Shown in pieces: positions 53,952 through 63,065 of a stretch of 64,000 bases of DNA. Source of the stretch: CAWGGS01 sp046704745 (lineage in GTDB: Bacteria; Desulfobacterota; Desulfobulbia; Desulfobulbales; Desulfocapsaceae); the NCBI GenBank assembly GCA_046704745.1, contig JBJKRL010000040.1, forward strand, positions 15,451-79,450, in the 5' to 3' direction. Made by a program: the position numbers and the translations under genes. How positions within the stretch are numbered: position 1 is the first letter of the stretch; the number at the start of each line of letters is the position of its first letter. Below the pieces are notes generated by a model. The model did no database searches, had not been told where the DNA came from, and was given only the letters and a program-made list of their open reading frames with translations.

Positions 53952-55599
53952 TTTCTTCTCCTTTTTCAGATGGATGGTGGCCTTCCGTCTCGGGGCAGTC
54001 GATGAGGTCAAGGCCCAGCAGACCGCAGTGCAGGGCCTCCGCCAGTTCAATCTGGGCCATCTGACGGCCCCAGATGATGCTGCGCAATCCTTTGAACCGT
54101 TCCCGGAAGAAGTTGCGCATATGTGCAAGGCCTGTGCGATCCCGGTAGTAACCATGCTCATAGAGAAATGAAGCGATACGGATACCGCAAAACGATCCCT
54201 GACACGGTCCTTTGCCGACCCGGGAGCGCAGAGCAATGGCCTCCATGGTCATGTCCTGTTCGGCCCCTGGAGCGCATGTAACGATTTGGTCAATGGCCGA
54301 CTCCGGTACCAACTCGCACTCGCAGAGGATCATATCGTCCTTGTTCCCTGCCTGCAGCCAGTATTTCGGGGCAGCGCCGGGTTCCGTCCATCGGCATGCA
54401 CCGCCGGCAGGCAGTGGTTCCTCGGCAGTACGGCAGGGGGCGGAGTTGCCGAGGCGAGCGGCAACCAGATCTGCTGTTTTCTCGGCCATCAGCCGAAAGG
54501 TGGTGAGCTTGCCGCCAGCAATGGTACAGAAATTGGCAAGGGAACTCTTCTCATGGGTAATCAGGGAGTAGCTGCGGGCAACACTGCGGTCATTTGCCGC
54601 TTCTGCACTTTGCACCAGCGGTCTGACCCGGGAGAAGGCCCGGATGTAGCGTACGGTGGCCAGGGAAGGAAGCATGGCTCGTCCCTGCTCGATATTGGTA
54701 TTCACCTCGTCGGCAGTGGGATGCACGTCATCCAGGGAATCAATACGTATCGATGTGGTTCCGAGTACGGAAACAGTGCCGCCGGGAACCAGAATATCGC
54801 CGTCGGCAGGTGGACGCAGACGGTTGATCACGAGGCTGGTCAGTCGATCGTAGCTGACCAGCAGCGTGCCTTTGGAGTATAGCAAGTTGACGTCCTTGCA
54901 GCCCGCCAGCCGGGCGATGTCCATAGCCCATGCTCCGCAGGCATTGACATATTGATTTGCGGCTATCCGCAGTTCCTCTCCGGTACGAAAGTCACGGCAA
55001 ATTGCCGCCTGGATGTTGTGACCTGCAATCTCAAATGCGACCACACCGGTATGGGGGTGGTAGATTGAGCGGTTGAGTTCACCTGCATGGTTGACATGTT
55101 CCAAGGCCAGGTGGAAAGGATCGACAGTGGCGTCCGGTACCAGGTAGGCGGCGCAGACTTCTTTAGTCAGGTGGGGTTCGATTTCTCGGGCATCTCTTGG
55201 TGCAAGGGGTTGGCATTCAATGCCTGCAGCGGTGCAAAGCCCAGGAAAATGGTCGATGAATTCTTCGTCGTCGCCCGGAACGGCGACAAACATCCCTCCT
55301 GTTTCTTCTATGCATTGTTGGGCGATGCGCTTGAGGACTGCTCCTTCAATTCTGCATTCCATGGCCGACTGCGGATCGCTTAGTACGTAGCGGGCTCCGG
55401 AGTGGAGCAGGCCGTGGTTGCCCCCGGAAGCTCCGGCGCAGAGATCCTGCTTGTCAATTAGCCGGCTATGGATGCCTCTGAGCGAGAGGTCCCGCATTAT
55501 GCCGCAACCGGTGACCCCACCGCCGATGATCAGAACCTCGGTGGTGAGCGTCGGGATGTTCTTGTGTGGGGATGCGACTCTTTTAGGAGAAGTCGTCAT
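53944..55599 (-). CDS. glpA: Anaerobic glycerol-3-phosphate dehydrogenase subunit A
   Basis: 551 residues (E. coli ~542). FAD motif VLIIGGGVTGCGIMRDLSLRG near residue 22, DAO fold, and a C-terminal BFD-like [2Fe-2S] domain with Cys in LCECEL and CQGSFC. It oxidises glycerol-3-phosphate to dihydroxyacetone phosphate. GlpR-like half-sites lie at 55761-55800. It forms a two-gene unit with glpB. Confidence 0.93.
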   Translation of the reverse strand: MTTSPKRVASPHKNIPTLTTEVLIIGGGVTGCGIMRDLSLRGIHSRLIDKQDLCAGASGGNHGLLHSGARYVLSDPQSAMECRIEGAVLKRIAQQCIEETGGMFVAVPGDDEEFIDHFPGLCTAAGIECQPLAPRDAREIEPHLTKEVCAAYLVPDATVDPFHLALEHVNHAGELNRSIYHPHTGVVAFEIAGHNIQAAICRDFRTGEELRIAANQYVNACGAWAMDIARLAGCKDVNLLYSKGTLLVSYDRLTSLVINRLRPPADGDILVPGGTVSVLGTTSIRIDSLDDVHPTADEVNTNIEQGRAMLPSLATVRYIRAFSRVRPLVQSAEAANDRSVARSYSLITHEKSSLANFCTIAGGKLTTFRLMAEKTADLVAARLGNSAPCRTAEEPLPAGGACRWTEPGAAPKYWLQAGNKDDMILCECELVPESAIDQIVTCAPGAEQDMTMEAIALRSRVGKGPCQGSFCGIRIASFLYEHGYYRDRTGLAHMRNFFRERFKGLRSIIWGRQMAQIELAEALHCGLLGLDLIDCPETEGHHPSEKGEENG

Positions 55600-56106
55600 G
55601 GTCGGATTCCTTCTACGGTCCTGCCGGTTTTAGACGCCAGACTTCCGCATTATTTTTGCGGTTGCTGAATTCAGGCGTTCGATCACGGCCGATGCAAGGC
55701 GGATGGATCAATGACTCAATTTCATCTTCTCGCCTCTATGCATTTAAACCTTTTTTCGAATATACTCAAGTGAAATTAAATAAGCATTCATTCGAAAGCA
55801 TAAAACGGTAAAATGAAATTTTACTTTCTTTTTTAAATCGGAGGTGAGTCGGCGTGATAGACAATGGCAGATTTGTACGATATGACACACAATATAATAT
55901 ATTGTTTAATTTTAATATGTTATATTACATACAGCCAAAAAGAACGAGAAGGTAAATATGTTCCTTGCATTGGTTTAGAATACTTTGGGACTGCCCGGTA
56001 AACGGTTACGAAAAATCAAAACTGCAGAAGGTGCAGGCGGCACCTCGCCCGCTGTCCACGGATTGAGATTTCCTGTCCCCGGATGGGACGGAGGCAGGAA
56101 ATCAGA
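55600..56106. other. Intergenic region between glpK and glpA
   Basis: No gene. 55740-55980 is strongly AT-rich and holds the glpA control sites. 55981-56106 is the 3' region of glpK; no clear terminator with a T run was seen. Confidence 0.55.
55761..55800. promoter_or_regulatory. GlpR-type half-sites upstream of glpA
   Basis: CTCAAGTGAAA (55765-55775) and CATTCATTCGAAAGCAT around 55785-55801, matching the two arms of the TTTCGCAARTGAAA operators. Confidence 0.5.
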
Positions 56107-57594
56107 TCAGCGGCTGAGGGTGCGTTTAACAGCTTCCTGCCAGCCTTGATACTTATGCTTGCGGAGCTCTTCGTCAAGTGAAGGAGTGAAACGGCGGTCC
56201 AAACGCCAGGAACCGGCAAACTCTTCAGGCGGGCAAAAGACCCCGGCCTGCAAACCTGCCAGGTAAGCGGCACCGACGGCGGTGGTCTCCAAAATGGCCG
56301 GACGGTCGACCTGAGCATTTAAGATATCGGCAAGAAACTGCATGGTCCAGTTAGAGGCAACCATGCCTCCGTCGACCCGCAGGATGGTATCCCCCATACA
56401 TTCCCAATCTCCGCGCATGGCTTCCAGGAGATCGCGGGTCTGGTAGCAGACCGATTCCAGGGCCGCACGGGACAACTCGGCTGGGCCGGTGGCTCGGGTG
56501 ATGCCGAAGATTGCCCCCCGAGCATCAGGGTCCCAGTGGGGTGCACCCAGACCAGTGAAGGCAGGTACCAGATAGACATCCTGGTTGATATCCGCCTGCC
56601 GGGCCAACTTGCCGGTCTCACTGGCTGCCTCAATCAGCCCCATGGCGTCTCGCATCCATTGGACGGCAGCGCCGGCCACAAAGATGGACCCTTCCAGGGC
56701 ATAGGTGTTTTTGCCTTCCAGACGGTAGCCGATGGTGGTGAGCAAACGGTTTTTCGAAACCACTGGCTCACTGCCGGTATTGAGAACGATAAAACAGCCG
56801 GTACCATAGGTGGATTTGATCATGCCGGGAGCAAAACAGGCCTGCCCAACCAGGGCTGCCTGCTGATCGCCGGCAATACCGCGCACCGGAATCGGGGCGC
56901 CGAACAACTCCGGTTCGGTTGTGCCGAAATCGGTCGAGGAATCGAGGACATTGGGGAGGAGTGAGGCGGGGATATCGAGCAGCTCGAGGATATCCTTGTC
57001 CCAGCAATTCTCGTGAATGTTGTAGAGCATGGTCCGGCAGGCGTTGGTGGCGTCGGTGGTATGCACGCGCCCGCCGGTAAGCCGCCAGAGAAGAAAAGTG
57101 TCGATAGTGCCAAAGGCCAGACGGCCGGCCTCCGCTGCCTCCCGGGCACCTTCGACGTTGTCAAGCAGCCAGCAGGTCTTGGTGGCGGAGAAATAGGCGT
57201 CGAGCAACAGACCGGTCTTGGCGGTGATCATCGAGTTGTGGCCAGCCTCGGCAAGTCGTGCGCAGGTGGCGGCGGCGCGCCGGTCCTGCCAGACGATCGC
57301 TTTATGGATGGGTTTGCCTGTCTGACGGTCCCAAATAATGGTGGTTTCCCGTTGGTTGGTAATGCCGATGGCTGCGATTTGTTCTGCAGAGAGCCCGGCC
57401 GCATCCAGGGCCTGCCGGCAGGTGGTCAGCGTCGACTCCCAGATCTCCTCAGGATCGTGTTCCACCCAACCCGACTGCGGGAAGTACTGCCGGAATTCTT
57501 GCTGGGCGACCCCTTCGATCTCGAAATCGCGGCTGAACACGATCGCGCGGCTGGATGTGGTGCCCTGGTCGATTGCGAGTATATGTGCGGTCAT
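56107..57594 (-). CDS. glpK: Glycerol kinase
   Basis: 495 residues of the FGGY family. N-terminal ATP motif AIDQGTTSSRAIVF, glycerol-site block WVEHDPEEIWES, QQAALVGQACF, and C-terminal RVDGGMVASNWTMQFLADIL. Phosphorylates glycerol to glycerol-3-phosphate, supplying GlpD and GlpAB. It follows glpD by 111 bp on the same strand, so glpD-glpK are probably cotranscribed. Confidence 0.95.
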   Translation of the reverse strand: MTAHILAIDQGTTSSRAIVFSRDFEIEGVAQQEFRQYFPQSGWVEHDPEEIWESTLTTCRQALDAAGLSAEQIAAIGITNQRETTIIWDRQTGKPIHKAIVWQDRRAAATCARLAEAGHNSMITAKTGLLLDAYFSATKTCWLLDNVEGAREAAEAGRLAFGTIDTFLLWRLTGGRVHTTDATNACRTMLYNIHENCWDKDILELLDIPASLLPNVLDSSTDFGTTEPELFGAPIPVRGIAGDQQAALVGQACFAPGMIKSTYGTGCFIVLNTGSEPVVSKNRLLTTIGYRLEGKNTYALEGSIFVAGAAVQWMRDAMGLIEAASETGKLARQADINQDVYLVPAFTGLGAPHWDPDARGAIFGITRATGPAELSRAALESVCYQTRDLLEAMRGDWECMGDTILRVDGGMVASNWTMQFLADILNAQVDRPAILETTAVGAAYLAGLQAGVFCPPEEFAGSWRLDRRFTPSLDEELRKHKYQGWQEAVKRTLSR

Positions 57595-57705
57595 GTCTGT
57601 TCTCCTTGGTGAATCCTGGCTATGATGGATGGTTTTAGTATAAAGTACAAAGAGTTCCAGGCAAAAACAACTCTTGCAAAGAAAAATTGTGCAACAAAGA
57701 GGTGG

Positions 57706-59208
57706 TTACCGGGTCCGTTCTTCTATCCAGGACTGCAGCAGCTCGGCCTTCTCCGGCCCGAGCACGAGTCCCACATGGGTCCGGCGCCGCAGGACATCCT
57801 CGGCGGTTCGGGCCCATTCGTTGGCTATCAGGTAATCCACCTCAAACCCGTAGAGGTCACTGCCGAAGTGAGTACCCAGATCGCCTGGTTCGGCGAGGCT
57901 GTGGGTCATGGCAAAGGCCCTGGTGCCGTAGGTTCTGATCAGTCTTCTGGCGTGGCGATCGGTCAGCAGCGGGCAGGACGTGCGCAGGCGTTCGATCTCC
58001 GAATCAACCGCTTCCGGATTAAAATCCCCTCCGGGTAGTGGAGCCTCGGCTGTCCAGGGCTGAGTCATCGGCGGCAGAAAGGGCGCCAGTTTTTCCAGCA
58101 CCGATTCTGCGAGCTTGCGGTAGGTGGTGATTTTGCCTCCATAGAGACAGAGCAACGGTGCGGATTCGCCGTCGCCCTCAAGCCGCATGACATAGTCCCG
58201 GGTTGCCGACTGGGCGCGACTCTTTCCATCGTCAAACAGTGGTCGCACCCCTGAGAAGCTGTCGACCACATCGGCTGGCGTAATCGGAGTGGTGAAATAG
58301 TCGTCGACGGCCCGGCAGAGATACTCGGTTTCGTCCTTGCTGATCGCCACCTCGCCGGGATCGCCGTGGAAGTCCACGTCGGTAGTGCCGATCAGGGTGA
58401 AATCATCCTCCCAGGGAATGGCGAAGATGATCCGGCCGTCCGGGTTCTGGAAGATGTAGGCCTTGGGATGGTCGTAGAGTTTGTTGACGATGAGGTGACT
58501 GCCCTTGACCATCCGCACATGTTCCCGGCCTTCGTGGTGATCGATATGGGCCAGGGTGCGGTCGAGCCAGGGGCCACTGGCATTGACCAGCGCCCCGGCC
58601 AGTACTGTGTACCTCTGGCCGGTGGTGCTGTCGGCCAGGGTAAGCTCCCACAGCCTTCCCTTTCGCCTGGCGGAAAGGCAGGCGGTGCGGGTATGGATTT
58701 CAGCGCCCCTGGCAGCGGCGTCCATGGCGTTCAGGATCACCAGGCGGCTATCCATTACCTGGCAATCGGAATATTCAAAACCCCGGCGATAGTCGCCTTT
58801 TAAGATGGCCCCGGTCACGTCATTTGTAAGGTCGACAGAGCTGGTGCCGGGCAGCAGCAGCCGGCCTCCAAGATGGTCGTAGAGGAACAACCCCAGCCGG
58901 ATCAGCCAGGCGGGCCGCAGGCCTCGGTGGTGAGGCAGGATAAAACGCAGTGGCCGAATGATGTGCGGGGCGGCCCGCAGCAGCACCTCCCGTTCGGTCA
59001 GGGCCTCCCGAACCAGACGAAACTGATAATATTCAAGGTAGCGAAGGCCGCCATGGATGAGTTTGGTGGAAGCCGATGAGGTTCCGTTGGCCAGGTCGTT
59101 CTGTTCGCAGAGAAACACCGAGAGGCCACGACCGGCGGCATCACGGGCAATGCCACAGCCATTTACGCCGCCGCCGATAATGGCTATGTCGAAACTTGGA
59201 GCCTCCAT
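57706..59208 (-). CDS. glpD: Glycerol-3-phosphate dehydrogenase (GlpD type)
   Basis: 500 residues, FAD motif IAIIGGGVNGCGIARDAAGRG at the N-terminus, then SSASTKLIHGGLRYLE, FAIPWEDDFTLIGTTDVD and FSGVRPLFDDG, all typical of the membrane-peripheral, quinone-reducing GlpD. It lacks the Fe-S domain of GlpA. It has its own upstream region with several GlpR-like sites. Its presence with GlpAB gives two parallel routes from glycerol-3-phosphate. Confidence 0.94.
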   Translation of the reverse strand: MEAPSFDIAIIGGGVNGCGIARDAAGRGLSVFLCEQNDLANGTSSASTKLIHGGLRYLEYYQFRLVREALTEREVLLRAAPHIIRPLRFILPHHRGLRPAWLIRLGLFLYDHLGGRLLLPGTSSVDLTNDVTGAILKGDYRRGFEYSDCQVMDSRLVILNAMDAAARGAEIHTRTACLSARRKGRLWELTLADSTTGQRYTVLAGALVNASGPWLDRTLAHIDHHEGREHVRMVKGSHLIVNKLYDHPKAYIFQNPDGRIIFAIPWEDDFTLIGTTDVDFHGDPGEVAISKDETEYLCRAVDDYFTTPITPADVVDSFSGVRPLFDDGKSRAQSATRDYVMRLEGDGESAPLLCLYGGKITTYRKLAESVLEKLAPFLPPMTQPWTAEAPLPGGDFNPEAVDSEIERLRTSCPLLTDRHARRLIRTYGTRAFAMTHSLAEPGDLGTHFGSDLYGFEVDYLIANEWARTAEDVLRRRTHVGLVLGPEKAELLQSWIEERTR

Positions 59209-59276
59209 AGTTGCGCCTCCTTACTGGAAGTGACTGACTCTCGGGAATCGGGAATTTGGAGCAATGCGACTTTTTT

Positions 59277-59350
59277 ATTTTCGAAAAACAAGTTTCACTT
59301 TTTATGATAATATATGTTTAATCGAAATACAATATCTCAACAAGTGAAAT
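59277..59350. promoter_or_regulatory. GlpR-type sites upstream of glpD
   Basis: TTTTCGAAAAACAAGTTTCA (around 59278-59297) and ATCTCAACAAGTGAAAT (59334-59350), repeating the TTTCG and AAGTGAAA arms seen at 51270 and 55765. They lie 70-140 bp before the glpD ATG. Confidence 0.5.
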
Positions 59351-59459
59351 CCCCTAATGGGGAATAAAAATATTATATCATTTAACTTACTGTAAATATG
59401 GCTCAAGTTAAAAAATGTTATAATTGGACATCATTTCGCAAAAGAGAGCCCCGGCTTTT

Positions 59460-60233
59460 TTATTTTGCAGGCTTGGCAATGATGAGCTCAACGCCATGAT
59501 CGTGGCAGGTTTGCTGCAGCTTCTGGGGCAGCTCGCCGTCGGTGACTATGGTATCGATCTGGGAAACATGGCCGATGCGTATCGGGGCATTGCGTTCGAG
59601 CTTCATCACATCAGTCACCAGGATTACGTGCCGGGCATTGGCGATGATTGCCTGGGCGACCCGTACTTCCCGAAAATCGTAATCGAGGAGCGAACCGTCC
59701 TCGTCGATGGCAGAAACGCCGATCACCGCGTAATCCACCTTGAACTGATTAATGAAGTCGACGGCGGCCACCCCGACAATACCACCATCAGAGAGACGGA
59801 CCAGGCCGCCGGCGATGATCAGTTCGATGCCGAGAAAATTTTTCATAATGCGTACAGCATTAACGTTGTTGGTGATCACCATCAGGCCACGGTGATTCTT
59901 AAGGGCATGGGCCACCTGTTCGGTTGTGGTGCCGATATTGATGAGCATGGAGCTATTATCAGGTATCAGCTGGGCAGCCCGCAAGCCGATAGCACGTTTT
60001 GCTTCAGGCGCTAGAAGCCTGCGCGCTTCGTAGCTGACATTTTCGATGCCGGAGCCGACGATCGCCCCACCGTGAATGCGCTGCAGCAACTGCTTCTCGC
60101 AAAGTTCCTTGAGATCTTTGCGGATTGTTTGAGAGGAGACCTCGAACGATTGGGACAATACTTCGACGTCGACGCGTCCGCGTTCCCGGGCCAGGGTCAG
60201 AATTTTATTCTGTCGTGCTGAAAGGTATTCCAT
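59460..60233 (-). CDS. glpR: DeoR-family repressor GlpR (copy 2)
   Basis: 257 residues, same architecture as copy 1: DeoR HTH (~5-60; LSQSFEVSSQTIRKDLKELCEKQLLQRIHGGA) and DeoRC sensor (MLINIGTTTEQVAHALKNH; LIIAGGLVRLSDGGIVG; IGVSAIDEDGSLLDYD). It lies upstream of glpD on the same strand and probably represses glpD-glpK. The two GlpR copies are clearly paralogous but far from identical. Confidence 0.9.
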   Translation of the reverse strand: MEYLSARQNKILTLARERGRVDVEVLSQSFEVSSQTIRKDLKELCEKQLLQRIHGGAIVGSGIENVSYEARRLLAPEAKRAIGLRAAQLIPDNSSMLINIGTTTEQVAHALKNHRGLMVITNNVNAVRIMKNFLGIELIIAGGLVRLSDGGIVGVAAVDFINQFKVDYAVIGVSAIDEDGSLLDYDFREVRVAQAIIANARHVILVTDVMKLERNAPIRIGHVSQIDTIVTDGELPQKLQQTCHDHGVELIIAKPAK

Positions 60234-60664
60234 GCTTTCATCCTGCTGGGTGTCGCCCGATCGCTTTTCAGGCTCCCGGACATATTTCTGAACGTTAATG
60301 AGGCAATGCGTTTCGAATTATATTATGCTTTTATTTCAACATAAGGTCAATTTCCATTGCAAATGAAATAATTATTTGGACAAAGCGAATGTCATTCTTG
60401 GGAGAACAGTTTCAAGCGGAGTGAGGTATAATGTAAATTCGGTTAAATGGCTTTTTCAGTTCTTGCAAAACACATCCTCTTTACACAGATCAAGTAATAT
60501 TGGTTTTAATTTATAATACATATCGGGAAGTTAAAAAGACAAGGATGTCCCTCTTTCCGCATTTATATAATTTACGTGATAAAATCGCTGTTCCGCTAAA
60601 TTTTTCATGACCATCAGGCCAGCACTCAAGGCCTGAGAATTAAGGCATCCGTCCCCACCACCAC
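60234..60664. other. Intergenic region between glpR2 and the MarR gene
   Basis: No gene recognised. It includes the GlpR-like site at 60351-60369 and AT-rich promoter sequence; 60400-60660 shows nothing clear. Confidence 0.5.
60351..60369. promoter_or_regulatory. GlpR-type site upstream of glpR2
   Basis: TTTCCATTGCAAATGAAAT, with the AAATGAAA arm shared with 51320-51336. Suggests autoregulation. Confidence 0.5.
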
Positions 60665-61114
60665 CTAACGAACCAGGGGGCTCTCCCAGACACGAAAAAG
60701 GAGCTCCTTGAGCTCGGCAAAACGCTCAGTACCAAGCTCGGCGTTCCATTCGCACTCAATGTCCCGGAGTACGTCATGGATTTTTGCGTATGCGGCGTGG
60801 CCGCGTCTGGTAAAGCGTATAATTCTTGCACGGCCCCCGTTAGGATCATCCGACCGAACAATATATCCGTATCCTTCAAGGCTCCGAAGCAGCTGATTCA
60901 TGGCCTGTTTGCTGATGCCGGCCCGCTCAGCCAGCACACTCGGGCGGACCCCATCCGGACCCGGAAACTGAAGCACTGCCATGTGCGGTACACGCAATTC
61001 GTGAAACCCGGCTGCGTTGAGATCGCCAATCAGACGACGGTGGATGGCCTGTGCCGGAACACGCAACAATGCCCCTATAAGCATGTCTTTCGTTTTAATA
61101 GATTGAGTTAGCAT
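60665..61114 (-). CDS. MarR-family transcriptional regulator
   Basis: 149 residues from the ATG at 61114. Winged HTH typical of MarR (VLAERAGISKQAMNQLLRSLEGYGYIVR, then the wing DDPNGGRARIIRFTRRG). Divergent from the cupin gene at 61199; the short gap holds a perfect palindrome, so it likely represses both genes until a phenolic or other ligand binds. Confidence 0.9.
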   Translation of the reverse strand: MLTQSIKTKDMLIGALLRVPAQAIHRRLIGDLNAAGFHELRVPHMAVLQFPGPDGVRPSVLAERAGISKQAMNQLLRSLEGYGYIVRSDDPNGGRARIIRFTRRGHAAYAKIHDVLRDIECEWNAELGTERFAELKELLFRVWESPLVR

Positions 61115-61165
61115 TTTTTTGTGACACCTTGACATCCTTAGTAAGCCGCACTTACATTATACCAC

Positions 61166-61182
61166 AGTAAATTTAATTTACT
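61166..61182. promoter_or_regulatory. Perfect palindrome between MarR and cupin genes
   Basis: AGTAAATT-T-AATTTACT, 8-bp arms, ending 17 bp before the cupin ATG. A second looser inverted repeat GTAAG-CCGCA-CTTAC lies at 61141-61155. Position and symmetry fit MarR operators. Confidence 0.65.
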
Positions 61183-61198
61183 ACTGAGGAGAACAACA

Positions 61199-61687
61199 AT
61201 GACTAAAAATATCATCGAACCAAGCATCAATCCTGCAGACGAAGCCATCCGCCTGGGGCCGCTCGTTGTGCGTTTCCTGATCACAGGCCAAAACTCAAGC
61301 GGCACCGCCGCGATATTCGAACTCTTTGTTCCGGCCTCAAAACGTCTGGCTGCTCCCGCCCACAGCCACGATCATTACGAAGAAACTATTTACGGTATCG
61401 ACGGCGTGCTGACCTGGACGGTCGACGGAAAACAGATCGACGTACGGCCTGGGCAGACTCTCTGCATTCCTCGCGGCGCTGTCCACCGGTTTGATAACAA
61501 CGGAGAGCAGGACGTGAAAGTACTCTGCATAATTACGCCAGCCGCCATCGGTCCGCAATATTTCCGCGAATCCGCCGAGGTCATCAATGCGGCCTCGGGC
61601 GGGCCTCCAGACAAGGAAAAAATGATCCGGATCATGCTTCTGCATGGCCTCACTCCGGCTCTATCGCCCCAGAAATTAGCGGCTTGA
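61199..61687 (+). CDS. Cupin-domain protein
   Basis: 162 residues. Metal-binding cupin motif 1 is complete: HSHDHYEETIYGIDG (two His, a further His and Glu), and motif 2 PRGAVHRFDNNG carries the last His. Likely a metal-dependent dioxygenase-like or isomerase-like enzyme, or a binding protein; substrate unknown. GAGGAG precedes the ATG. Divergent from the MarR gene. Confidence 0.85.
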   Translation: MTKNIIEPSINPADEAIRLGPLVVRFLITGQNSSGTAAIFELFVPASKRLAAPAHSHDHYEETIYGIDGVLTWTVDGKQIDVRPGQTLCIPRGAVHRFDNNGEQDVKVLCIITPAAIGPQYFRESAEVINAASGGPPDKEKMIRIMLLHGLTPALSPQKLAA

Positions 61688-61694
61688 GAACAAA

Positions 61695-61732
61695 AAGCCA
61701 GCCTGACTCTCATGAAAAATTCAGGCTGGCTT
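61695..61732 (+). terminator. Terminator of the cupin gene
   Basis: 12-bp perfect stem AAGCCAGCCTGA / TCAGGCTGGCTT with a 14-nt loop, starting 7 bp after the stop codon. Confidence 0.82.
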
Positions 61733-61957
61733 CCCCCATGCACTTTAATCGGCAATCGGCAAACGGCAATCAAGTTCAATGTGGTTAACCGGGCAGTTGG
61801 TTGGCAATGCACTCGATCATCTCAGTGACGATCATGGACAAAACCACGGATCAGGCAAACAGATAGATTTCCAGTCCCACTTGGGCGTCGGCGATACCCT
61901 TGTTTTTAATCGGATTCCATGAAAAGGAAAGGCTCTGTACCCTCCAGTTTTCCTCCT

Positions 61958-62212
61958 TCATCCAGGCATACATACTGAACTCGTAATTCTTTCAACCATT
62001 GCTTTCCAGTTGGACCAAGCAACATAGCAATGGTTGAAATACTGCCTCTGAATTCGAGTTATTTCAGCCATGGCTGATTGGGCCATCATTTCGGCGGTGG
62101 TGTAACCGGCGGCATATAAATGCAAAGCGCAGAATGATCCCATGGCAGAAAAATGAAATTTGGCAAGCTGAAGCATATGCAGTTTTATGTTTATCGCAAA
62201 AGTAGGAATCAA
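61958..62212 (-). CDS. Small hypothetical protein (doubtful)
   Basis: 84-residue frame; a likely internal start gives ~73 residues beginning MLQLAKFHFSAMG. Composition is protein-like (mixed helix, AEMMAQSAMAEITRIQRQYF) and loosely recalls a phasin-like or helical segment, but I do not recognise a family. It follows the PaiB-like gene on the same strand after 24 bp. Could be a gene remnant or chance frame. Confidence 0.25.
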   Translation of the reverse strand: MIPTFAINIKLHMLQLAKFHFSAMGSFCALHLYAAGYTTAEMMAQSAMAEITRIQRQYFNHCYVAWSNWKAMVERITSSVCMPG

Positions 62213-62236
62213 TTATCAATGCGGTGTCGGGCGGCA

Positions 62237-62878
62237 CTAGCTCTTGCCTCCCACAGTATTCAGCATTGCGTCAGAAGTCACCTCATCACCCCGCTTACGT
62301 AGTTCTTCAGCCGCGTTGATGCGATCTCGCTCTTCCTTGTTTTGGCTGAGCTTCCATTTGCCGATCATCTTAGTAATCTCAATCTCTATGCCAACGATGG
62401 CCGTCAGCATCTGATCAATATATTCCTTCGAAGAGTCGGTCATCTTCCAGGGTCTGTCTGATCCAGTGCGAGCCTCATTCACTTGCGTCAGTCGAGCGAC
62501 AACACCGCGTACGAACTTCTCATCATCGCGGATCTTGACCTTCCCGTGAACATGTACAGCCTGGTAGTTCCACGTCGGCACTTGCCGGTGGAATTCGTGC
62601 TTGCTCGGATACCAGTTAGGAGAGATATAGGCATTTGCAGCACGAAAGATTACGAGCGCATCATCTCCATCTTGAACCTCTTTCCAAATCGGATTAGCGC
62701 GAGCTACGTGCGCAAGCAGCTGCCCCTGCGAACGGGAATTCGGGTTTAGCTCAAAGGGCAGATGATTCGCCTCAAGCCCATTTGGTCCGTTGACCACGAA
62801 GACCCCAAGAGGATACTCACAAATGATGCGATGAAGTTCTTCGACTCGTGTCTCTTCAAAATGCCGGGGTAAGTACAT
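62237..62878 (-). CDS. FMN-binding negative transcriptional regulator (PaiB family)
   Basis: 213 residues. The family start MYLPRHFEETRVEELHRII, the central HLPFELNP, and WYPSKHEFHRQVPTWNYQAVHVHGK block (FMN/substrate contact in PaiB-like split-barrel proteins) are all present. In Bacillus PaiB affects sporulation and protease genes; in other bacteria it behaves as a flavin-binding protein of uncertain function. A single gene here. Confidence 0.92.
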   Translation of the reverse strand: MYLPRHFEETRVEELHRIICEYPLGVFVVNGPNGLEANHLPFELNPNSRSQGQLLAHVARANPIWKEVQDGDDALVIFRAANAYISPNWYPSKHEFHRQVPTWNYQAVHVHGKVKIRDDEKFVRGVVARLTQVNEARTGSDRPWKMTDSSKEYIDQMLTAIVGIEIEITKMIGKWKLSQNKEERDRINAAEELRKRGDEVTSDAMLNTVGGKS

Positions 62879-63065
62879 TCCAGTTCCTTTTCCTATTTCA
62901 AAAGAAGATAATGGGGGAAGCCACCTAACCAGTTGATTTTACTGATCTGCAAATCTATTATCTAGTAATATCTTACAGAAAGAGAGAAAGTTAAACAACA
63001 AGAAAGATACCACGCCACTATCTTGCAATCTCAGAGAGAAGATTAACACTGACAATCTAACGAGA

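Larger units (their letters stand above)
61688..62236. other. Intergenic region after the cupin gene
   Basis: Holds the cupin terminator and the doubtful small frame at 61958-62212. Otherwise nothing recognised. Confidence 0.45.

Noticed and set aside
53952..54236. 95-residue extension of glpB inside glpA
   Set aside because: It overlaps glpA coding sequence, lacks family similarity, and the ATG at 53951 begins a normal FAD-binding motif.
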